From Acidobacteriaceae bacterium (GTDB taxonomy: Bacteria; Acidobacteriota; Terriglobia; Terriglobales; Acidobacteriaceae), in the NCBI GenBank assembly GCA_003156235.1, contig PMGP01000093.1:299-22309 (forward strand): a DNA stretch of 22,011 nt, in the 5' to 3' direction. The notes below the pieces were generated by a model, which worked only from the letters and a program-made list of their open reading frames with translations, searched no databases and was not told where the DNA came from. Shown piece after piece: positions 15,970 through 22,011 of this stretch (its first letter is position 1; each line of letters opens with the position of its first letter). The translations under genes and the position numbers were made by a program.

Positions 15970-16635
15970 GTGCAGCAAGTGCAGATTGAAACGCGATTAC
16001 TGGAAGCATGCCGGCGTCTTGCCGGTAAGGGATTTTTAAACTCCCCTGCGGACAGCTTTTCCTTGCGGCTTCCGGGAAAGACGGAAATGATCCTGGCGTC
16101 TGGGCTGGATGATTGGCGGCAGATTGGAATCGCCGATCTCCGTACAGCTTCCCTATTCTCCAAAGAGGGTTTGTGCGGACTTCATGCATCTATCTATCGG
16201 GAGCGGGCCGATGCCGGTGCTGTGGCAATTTCAAGCCCAAAGGGGGCGCGTCTGCTTGCCCGGTTTGGAGGCCAGTTACCTCCAATCTTTGACGAACAGG
16301 TGCGGCATATCGGTTCAAACGCTTCACCGCTGCCGAACGAGGAAAGTGTGCACGGCAACATGGTCAGGAAGACATTCAAACAAGGAGCCAATGCCGCACT
16401 GCTTGGCGAGCGATTGTTATGCCTTGGAATGACCTGTGACCGCGTTCTTTTTAACACCGAGCTTTATGAGAAATGCGCACAAGCCTATGTCATAGCCAAA
16501 GCATCCGGCAACCAGATCGGATTGATACCGGTATGGGTTCGGCTGATCGCCAACCATCGTTTATTGAGAGATGAACGCCGCGCTGCCGATTGTTATCGCA
16601 GCGGCTGCATCTCTGATAGCATGAATACATATTGA
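15970..16635 (+). CDS. Aldolase-like paralogue lacking metal ligands
   Basis: The 221-residue protein follows the class II aldolase/adducin pattern, for example GLHASIYRERADAGAV at 70-85, where aldolases have LHLAIYRARPDVGAV. The sites that matter are changed. The HTH metal motif reads ISS (87-89), the RNHG motif reads GER (146-148), the SGNIS loop reads ADSFS, and the usual catalytic Glu position is not kept. It starts with GTG 15970 behind AAGGGG, 13 bases after the aminotransferase. The frame is intact and well formed, so it is a maintained gene, not a fresh pseudogene. It could be a regulatory or structural partner of the true aldolase two genes upstream, or a metal-independent enzyme. 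Homology is recognised by pattern only. Confidence 0.7.
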   Translation: MQQVQIETRLLEACRRLAGKGFLNSPADSFSLRLPGKTEMILASGLDDWRQIGIADLRTASLFSKEGLCGLHASIYRERADAGAVAISSPKGARLLARFGGQLPPIFDEQVRHIGSNASPLPNEESVHGNMVRKTFKQGANAALLGERLLCLGMTCDRVLFNTELYEKCAQAYVIAKASGNQIGLIPVWVRLIANHRLLRDERRAADCYRSGCISDSMNTY

Positions 16636-16707
16636 GTTGAACAGTGAGTCGAAGAACCAGGGCGGATTTTGAAACACGCTCCAGGAGACAGTAGTATACA
16701 AGACATA
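16636..16707. other. Short spacer before the DUF5009 gene
   Basis: It holds no clear promoter or terminator. An in-frame TTG at 16669 with weak AGGGCGG upstream could extend the next gene by 13 residues. AGGAG at about 16683 is too far from the ATG at 16708 to serve it. Confidence 0.4.
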
Positions 16708-17907
16708 ATGAACAACTCTTCGCCTGTATCGGCGCCTGTCCAGCGCCTGATATCGCTGGACGTGCTGCGCGGCGTCACCATCGCCTTCATGATTATGGTG
16801 AACAACAACGGCGGCTCCGGCTCATGGGGCTGCATGAATCACGCCAAATGGAACGGCCTTACGGCCACGGACCTGGTCTTTCCAGCGTTTGTGTTTGTGG
16901 TGGGTGCTTCGATCGCATATGCCTTTGATGCCCGTATTGCCCGCGGCGCCACGCGCGCTCAGTTAGCTCGACACACAGTGCAACGGGCCGCGACACTCTT
17001 TCTGCTAGGCATCGTGGTCAACGGCTTTACATTTTTCTCACTGGCACACCTGCGCGTCTATGGCGTCCTGCAGCGCATCGCCCTCTGTTATCTGCTCGTC
17101 GGCCTCTTCTATCTATGGGACAAGCGCATCAGCACCAAAGTCGCGGCGCTTGTGGTGTCGCTGGTTGGCTACTGGATTCTGCTCCGCTGGGTTCCCGTAC
17201 CCGGAGCCGGAATGCCTGGACGAGATATTCCTTTCATGGATCAAAGCCTGAACCTGGTCTCATGGATCGATCGCCATGTCATGCCCCATCATCTCTATCT
17301 GCAAGCGCCGGACTACAACCTGCGCGACCCCGAGGGACTGCTCAGCACCCTGCCCGCTCTGGGCACCACATTGCTGGGACTGTTGACCGGCCTGTGGCTG
17401 CGCGCGCGCAAACCGCTTGCCACAAAAGCGCAGGGTTTGGCCGCGGGGGCCCTGGTCTGCCTGGCCATGGGCTACCTCTGGTCCATCTGGTTCCCGCTCA
17501 ACAAAAACATGTGGACCAGCTCCTACAGTTTTCCTCTCAACAAAAACCTATGGACCAGTTCCTATGTGCTGGTTGCGGCTGGCTGGTCGCTGGCCGTGCT
17601 TACATTGGCCTTTTGGGCGGCTGACGTGCGCGGCTGGCGCGGGCGCTGGACCTGGCCCTGGCTGGTGTTGGGATCAAACGCCATCACGGCCTACATGATC
17701 AGCGAACTGATCCCCAGCGCTCTCTATAACATTCGTTTCACCGACGGCGGACGACGGACCAACGTGCTGGCCTGGGTCATGAACCACGTCTTCGCGTACA
17801 TTCCCAACCCAGGCTGGGCCGCGTTTGCTTATTCGGCTTCGGCCCTGGCGTTATTCTTTATTCCGGTGTGGGTGCTCTATCGCAAAAAGATCTTCATCAA
17901 GGTGTGA
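16708..17907 (+). CDS. DUF5009/NagX-like membrane acyltransferase protein
   Basis: This is a multispanning inner-membrane protein of about 399 residues, related to heparan-alpha-glucosaminide N-acetyltransferase and bacterial NagX/DUF5009 proteins. The family signature LISLDVLRGVTIAFMIMVNN opens the protein, and WNGLTATDLVFPAFVFVVGASI follows. About ten hydrophobic helices alternate with short loops. Family members move acetyl groups across the membrane or accompany amino-sugar uptake; this one's substrate is unknown. A 13-residue tandem repeat (FPLNKNMWTSSYS / FPLNKNLWTSSYV) is unusual. ATG 16708 has no clear ribosome site; TTG 16669 is an alternative start. It continues the kinase operon and is followed after 12 bases by the glycosidase-like gene. 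Confidence 0.87.
   Translation: MNNSSPVSAPVQRLISLDVLRGVTIAFMIMVNNNGGSGSWGCMNHAKWNGLTATDLVFPAFVFVVGASIAYAFDARIARGATRAQLARHTVQRAATLFLLGIVVNGFTFFSLAHLRVYGVLQRIALCYLLVGLFYLWDKRISTKVAALVVSLVGYWILLRWVPVPGAGMPGRDIPFMDQSLNLVSWIDRHVMPHHLYLQAPDYNLRDPEGLLSTLPALGTTLLGLLTGLWLRARKPLATKAQGLAAGALVCLAMGYLWSIWFPLNKNMWTSSYSFPLNKNLWTSSYVLVAAGWSLAVLTLAFWAADVRGWRGRWTWPWLVLGSNAITAYMISELIPSALYNIRFTDGGRRTNVLAWVMNHVFAYIPNPGWAAFAYSASALALFFIPVWVLYRKKIFIKV
17491..17568 (+). repeat. 39-bp tandem duplication inside the DUF5009 gene
   Basis: Unit 1 is 17491-17529 and unit 2 is 17530-17568. They encode the two FPLNKN-WTSSY repeats. About 9 of 39 bases differ, mostly at third positions, so the duplication is old and both copies have kept their protein sequence. 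Confidence 0.85.
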
Positions 17908-17919
17908 GGTGTGGCCGTC

Positions 17920-20298
17920 ATGATGAAAAGATACAATCCAATCCTTCTACCTGCCGGGCTCATTCTCAGTGCCTTTTCCGCAGCCTGCCTTCACGCCCAG
18001 ATGGTTTCCCCTTCGATTGACCGGCCGGACCAGCCGTTTTCCTACTTCTCCAGGCCCACGGATGAGATCGGCATGATGGATGCCGAGGCTGCTACAGAGA
18101 TCACTCCGGAGGGGTACCTTCGCACCGGCTTCGGCGAGATGATGTTCTTCGCCGGTCCGGAGCTTGCGCCCACCAGCGTGCGCATCCGCACCCTCGAAGA
18201 GGGACGCTTGCCCATCGTTCACTACGAGTTCGAACGCGATGGTGTGGCGTACCGCTTTACGCTCTTTGCCGCTACGCTGAATGGCAAGCCTGAAGGAACG
18301 CTGGTGAACTTCATCCGCATCACCATGAAGAACCAGTCTGGCCAACCCAGCCGCGCAATTGTTGCCACGGGCATCCGCTACGACGCCCCCAACTCCACCG
18401 GCGACCGGAACGGCGACAACCGCTTCAACCGCCCAGTCCAGGGCTTGTTCCCCGGCAACTATCGCCAGCTCGGCGAGTCTTTCAGCAGCCTCTGGTCCTA
18501 CTCCTTCGACGGCAATCGTTTCCTTCGCGATGGCCGCCTGCTCTACACCTTCCCTGCCGGCTTTTCTTCCCGTGGTTTCACGCTTCACGATGCTTATAAC
18601 TTCAACCACTCTCAAGATGTGAGCAAACCCACCCGGCTCGATGTGGGACCGAATGCCGCGGAGGGCGTCGTCACCTACTCACAACTGCTCCAACCCGAAG
18701 AAGAGCGCGTTCTCGACTTCAAGATGCCCGTGGTTCCAACCGCAGACCCGGCAGAGATGTCGGCCATCGAGCAGGCCGCCTTCGATGCGATGAAGGCACA
18801 AGTGACCGCGTTCTGGACCGGTATCCTCGATCAGGGAATGCAGATCAGCCTGCCGGAGCAGAAGCCCGTGGATACTTTCTACACCAGCCTGATCTACGAC
18901 CTTATCGCCCGCGATCACATCGGAGCCGACTACATCCAGACGGTCAACAAGCTCCACTACCACTCGTTCTATCTGCGCGACGGCGCCGACATCGCGCACA
19001 GTTACGACGTGACCGGTTATCCCGAGATTGCCCGGAAAATCCTCGAATTCTTCGCGAAATCACAAAAATCAGACGGCAACTTTCTCTCTCAGCCGCAGCA
19101 GTATGATGGCTGGGGCGAGGCCGTCTGGGGCTACTCCCAGCACTACCGCATCACCCACGACAAAGCCTTTGCCGAGTGGGCGCTGCCGCAAATCGGCCGC
19201 GCCGTCGACTGGATCAAGAGAGCCCGCGCAGCCGATCCGCTCCACATCATGCCTGCCAGCAACGTGCGCGACAACGAATACGTTCCGGGCCACCTGACCG
19301 GATATAACTTTATGGCGTTGAGCGGACTCAAGCTGGCCATCGAGATGGCCGGCGAGACCGGCCACGCGAACCTGGCTCAGAGCTGGCAAGCGGAGTACGA
19401 CGACTTTCACCAAGCGTTCATCAAAGTGCTGGAGGAGCGCGCCAGCGCGAACAACGGCTACATTCCACCGGCGCTCGACGGACAGAAGGACGGATACGAC
19501 TGGGGCAATCTGCTGGCCGTGGTCCCCGAGCCCACACTCGATCCCCATGACCCACGCGTAACCGCGACCCTCAAGGCGACGCAGGACAAATACGCCGAAG
19601 GCATCATGACGTATGCCAACGGCGAATTCCTCCATCATTACTTAACGATCAAGAACACCATGACGGAGACCATCCGCGGCGATCAGGAACAGGCCCTTCA
19701 TGAGTCTTACGCGCTTCTGCTTCACACCAGCTCCACCAACGCTGGATTCGAGTACAAGATTTATCCCTGGGGAAGTCGCAACTTTGAAGACAATCTTTCC
19801 CCGCACGGATGGTTTGCCGCCGAGTACCGTACTCTTCTGCGCACCATGCTGGTCCGCGAAGACGGGAATCAACTCCACCTGCTCTCGGTCGTCTCCCCGG
19901 CGTGGATCGGCTCGGGCAAAACAATCTCCGTGCGACAGGCCCCCTCGAACTTCGGCGCCGTCGCGTTTACCCTCGATCAGCCGTCGGCAAACGAAGCGGT
20001 ACTTCATCTGAACCCTGCCTTCAACAGGCCACCGCAGCAGATTGTTGTCCACCTGCCATGGTTCGTCGATCTAAACTCCGCCACTGCCGACGGCACAGAC
20101 CTACAAGCCGCTAACGGCACATTATCCGTCTCTCCAGACACCAAGGAGGTCCATCTTCACTGGACCCTCAAACCCAACGCAACCTACTTGAGTTACGACC
20201 GCGCAGTCAAGGACTACCAAGCTGAATACGCCCGGCGCTACCAGATCTTGATGCACGGTCAAGCGGCGGATAATCACTATAGCCAGGCTGATCGGTAG
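17920..20298 (+). CDS. Secreted alpha/alpha-barrel glycosidase-like protein
   Basis: The protein has about 792 residues with a signal peptide (MMKRYNPILLPAGLILSAFSAACLHAQ), so it is exported. An N-terminal beta-rich part reads like a glycosidase super-sandwich (TPEGYLRTGFGEMMFF, YEFERDGVAYRFTLF). The middle has the repeated helical pattern of six-hairpin glycosidases: YHSFYLRDGADIAHSYDVTGYPEIARKILEFF, WGEAVWGYSQHYRIT, NEYVPGHLTGYNFMALSGLKLAIEMA, then ETIRGDQEQALHESYALLL. A small beta domain closes it. I cannot assign a CAZy family or catalytic pair. ATG 17920 has GAGGT 9 bases upstream; GTG 17911 and ATG 17923 are alternatives. It is probably co-transcribed with the DUF5009 gene. The fold class is likely, the activity unknown. 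Confidence 0.8.
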   Translation: MMKRYNPILLPAGLILSAFSAACLHAQMVSPSIDRPDQPFSYFSRPTDEIGMMDAEAATEITPEGYLRTGFGEMMFFAGPELAPTSVRIRTLEEGRLPIVHYEFERDGVAYRFTLFAATLNGKPEGTLVNFIRITMKNQSGQPSRAIVATGIRYDAPNSTGDRNGDNRFNRPVQGLFPGNYRQLGESFSSLWSYSFDGNRFLRDGRLLYTFPAGFSSRGFTLHDAYNFNHSQDVSKPTRLDVGPNAAEGVVTYSQLLQPEEERVLDFKMPVVPTADPAEMSAIEQAAFDAMKAQVTAFWTGILDQGMQISLPEQKPVDTFYTSLIYDLIARDHIGADYIQTVNKLHYHSFYLRDGADIAHSYDVTGYPEIARKILEFFAKSQKSDGNFLSQPQQYDGWGEAVWGYSQHYRITHDKAFAEWALPQIGRAVDWIKRARAADPLHIMPASNVRDNEYVPGHLTGYNFMALSGLKLAIEMAGETGHANLAQSWQAEYDDFHQAFIKVLEERASANNGYIPPALDGQKDGYDWGNLLAVVPEPTLDPHDPRVTATLKATQDKYAEGIMTYANGEFLHHYLTIKNTMTETIRGDQEQALHESYALLLHTSSTNAGFEYKIYPWGSRNFEDNLSPHGWFAAEYRTLLRTMLVREDGNQLHLLSVVSPAWIGSGKTISVRQAPSNFGAVAFTLDQPSANEAVLHLNPAFNRPPQQIVVHLPWFVDLNSATADGTDLQAANGTLSVSPDTKEVHLHWTLKPNATYLSYDRAVKDYQAEYARRYQILMHGQAADNHYSQADR

Positions 20299-20564
20299 GG
20301 TGGTTGTTAGGGCATATCTAATCTAATTATCATGACAGAAATAACGAATGCGTCTTAACATCGCTTCGACTTGGAGATTCCCTTCAAAGGAAAGATGAAT
20401 TTCGTAGGGAATGGCTGTGGGGTAGGTAGATCCTCAGGGGAGGATCTTCAAGACAATCTCGAATGCGGGGCCGACTCAATTAATCGCTGCCGCGGAGCTT
20501 TTGCAGTGTGGAAGGAATCGCCGGCTTATTCAACGAGGACGATCAGCCCCAGAGGTTTCGATTT
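20299..20564. other. Convergent intergenic region
   Basis: It lies between the glycosidase-like gene and otsB and has no gene I can support. The only structure seen is the hairpin at 20428-20447; a long AT-rich stretch (20310-20350) follows the glycosidase stop. Confidence 0.6.
20428..20447. terminator. Hairpin between convergent genes
   Basis: AGATCCTC, loop AGGG, GAGGATCT: a perfect 8-bp stem. No T-run follows on either strand, so it may be a factor-assisted terminator or an RNA end-protecting hairpin. Confidence 0.35.
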
Positions 20565-21362
20565 TCACCGACATCTCTCTAAAGTACGAATCCAGTCCTC
20601 AAAAAAACCTCTCAACTCCACCGGCGGCCGCAGCCAAAGACCGGCCGCAGTGTCGTGCCATTGGTTGCGCACCAGCACACTCAGGCTTTGGCCTCCAACT
20701 TGATTCACGGCGCGAAAGGCTGCCTCATCCGTACAGTCGTCGCCCAGATAAGCAACCGGCGCGTCCGCATCAGCCTCGCCCAGGATCGCCTCCACAGCGC
20801 CTCCCTTGTCGCGGCCTATGCGCAGTTCCACGCCAGCCTCGAACTCCAGCAGTTCCAGCCCGCCGGTCCCCGCCAGGGGCTCGAACATTGCCCGCGTCCT
20901 CTTCTCAATGTGCCTTGCCATGCACACAGAAGCGCCACGCCAATGCATGACCGCAGCATTCGCCTTGTCCTCGAAGAGTCCGCCGAAACTGTCGCATTTG
21001 AGCAACGCACGCAGCATCTTCAATTTCTCGCGGGCGGCTTCCGGCTCCGGTTGCAGCTCACTTCGGCCATCGGGGAAGAGGCGCTCAGCTCCGTGCAAAC
21101 CCCAGACTTCAAGGGGTGGGTCAATGCCCAGCAGCGGTCCAATCTCGTGCGCGGGGCGGCCAGAGATGATGGCCATGCGCGTTCTCCCCTGCTGCTGGAT
21201 GCGCGTCAACAACTCACGCACCCCGGCCCAGGGCCTCGCCTGAAAGCGATCCACGCGAAACGGCGCCAGCGTGCCATCGTAATCCAGCAGCAAAAACGGA
21301 GTGACTTTGCCGCCAAAGCCATCGAAGAACGTTCTGATCTTTTCCGTCGCCGCGACTGTCAC
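20565..21362 (-). CDS. otsB: Trehalose-6-phosphate phosphatase
   Basis: This HAD-family phosphatase of 265 residues removes phosphate from trehalose-6-phosphate, the last step of trehalose synthesis (osmotic and desiccation protection, cytoplasm). Motifs are LLLDYDGTLAPF (25-35; Asp27 nucleophile, Asp29 acid/base), IISGRP (65-70), GLHGAERL (88-95) and YLGDDCTDEAAF (205-216, metal-binding acids). The start is GTG 21362, overlapping the otsA stop (GTGA), so the two are translationally coupled. Length and motifs are complete. Confidence 0.95.
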   Translation of the reverse strand: MTVAATEKIRTFFDGFGGKVTPFLLLDYDGTLAPFRVDRFQARPWAGVRELLTRIQQQGRTRMAIISGRPAHEIGPLLGIDPPLEVWGLHGAERLFPDGRSELQPEPEAAREKLKMLRALLKCDSFGGLFEDKANAAVMHWRGASVCMARHIEKRTRAMFEPLAGTGGLELLEFEAGVELRIGRDKGGAVEAILGEADADAPVAYLGDDCTDEAAFRAVNQVGGQSLSVLVRNQWHDTAAGLWLRPPVELRGFFEDWIRTLERCR

Positions 21363-22011
21363 CGGATGCCCGCTTCCTGCGTCCGCTCGGTATTCAACTC
21401 CTCTGTCGATGCACAGGACGCCGACAGGGCGTGGATTGTATTGGCCGTGTCCGAGCTTTCCATGCGCAATTCACGCAGGTCACCCAGAATACTTGCCGCC
21501 CAGCGATAGATGTTGTGGTCCATCACATGATGGCGCATCCGCTGCATCCTTTTGCGACGCTCGTCAAGGTCCATCTCCAGGCCCTGATGGATAGCCTCGG
21601 CCACGCCTTCAATGTCATACGGATTGACGATCAATGCGTCCAGAAGTTCGGTGGCGGCGCCGGTGAATTTGCTCAACACCAGCACTCCGTCTTCGTCGTC
21701 GTGCGCGGCTACATATTCCTTGGCTACCAGATTCATTCCATCGTGCAGAGAAGTCACCAGGCACACCGCCGCGGCGCGATACCAGAGATCCACCTCCGCG
21801 TGGCTGCACTGCCGCTCGATCAGCAGGATGGGCTTCCATTGTGCCGTCTGGTAGCGCTGGTTGATACGCTCCGCAGTCTTCTTCACCTTGCGGTTCAGCT
21901 CAATATAGCTGGGAATCCGCGAGCGGCTGGGGGCGGCAATCTGCACCATGATCAGCCGCTCCAGGTAAAAGGGATGTTCCTCGATCAGCTTCTCGACGGC
22001 CATCAGCCGCT
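21359..22011 (-). CDS. otsA: Trehalose-6-phosphate synthase, C-terminal part
   Basis: This is the C-terminal 217 residues or so of a GT20 trehalose-6-phosphate synthase (UDP- or GDP-glucose plus glucose-6-phosphate). The N-terminus lies beyond the right edge, and the frame is open to base 22011. Marks are ILLIERQCSHAEVDLWYRAAAVCLVTSLHDGMNLVAKEYVAA (donor-sugar diphosphate contacts) and GVLVLSKFTGAATEL, followed by NPYDIEGVAEAI. A polar tail of about 35 residues (ESSDTANTIHAL ... TQEAGIR) follows the domain. It is the upstream member of an otsA-otsB pair. Confidence 0.93.
   Translation of the reverse strand, partial: RLMAVEKLIEEHPFYLERLIMVQIAAPSRSRIPSYIELNRKVKKTAERINQRYQTAQWKPILLIERQCSHAEVDLWYRAAAVCLVTSLHDGMNLVAKEYVAAHDDEDGVLVLSKFTGAATELLDALIVNPYDIEGVAEAIHQGLEMDLDERRKRMQRMRHHVMDHNIYRWAASILGDLRELRMESSDTANTIHALSASCASTEELNTERTQEAGIR

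Noticed and set aside
14940..16163. Open frame of 407 codons antisense to the aminotransferase
   Set aside because: The composition is that of a reverse shadow of a GC-rich gene. The plus-strand gene has all PLP motifs.
1..22011. CRISPR array, prophage, insertion sequence, tRNA or rRNA
   Set aside because: I saw no regularly spaced repeats, transposase, integrase, phage structural gene, cloverleaf or rRNA-like stretch.

Overview
The window most likely comes from a member of the Acidobacteriota (Terriglobia-like). This is an inference. It rests on a very large Oar-like TonB-dependent receptor with an N-terminal carboxypeptidase-regulatory-like domain, several secreted glycosidases, DUF5009/NagX-type and PI-PLC-like proteins, and moderately GC-rich coding with AT-rich promoter islands. 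It looks like ordinary chromosome: I see no rRNA, tRNA, CRISPR, insertion sequence or phage gene.

Layout. (1) 1-1928, minus strand: a galactose block, a GalM-like aldose-1-epimerase followed by galactokinase (galK, cut by the left edge). (2) 2102-4387, plus strand: a secreted GH92 alpha-mannosidase-like enzyme divergent from galM-galK. (3) 4561-8184, minus strand: the TonB-dependent receptor, convergent with GH92 across a long hairpin. (4) 8427-9581, minus strand: a secreted Ca-dependent PI-PLC-like phosphodiesterase. (5) 9742-10950 (plus) and 10955-11692 (minus): an MFS transporter and a TetR-family regulator, end to end with a 4-bp gap. (6) 12218-20298, plus strand: a six-gene run. It holds an FGGY sugar kinase, a class II aldolase, a GSAM-like class III aminotransferase, an aldolase-like paralogue without metal ligands, a DUF5009 membrane acyltransferase-like protein and a large secreted alpha/alpha-barrel glycosidase-like protein. 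The first three genes overlap by ATGA. (7) 20565-22011, minus strand: trehalose synthesis, otsA (cut by the right edge) overlapping otsB.

How it may work together. Three promoters (receptor, PI-PLC-like enzyme, kinase operon) share the 10-mer AATATGAGCA / TGCTCATATT within a palindrome-like site that overlaps the promoter core. In two of them it sits between a perfect TTGACA -35 and the -10. This suggests one regulon, with the TetR protein encoded between them as the obvious candidate regulator. The logic would be outer-membrane uptake plus extracellular phosphodiester cleavage, feeding an intracellular kinase/aldolase/aminotransferase route. The substrate is unknown. The most notable content is this regulon and the cassette with an apparently non-catalytic aldolase paralogue.
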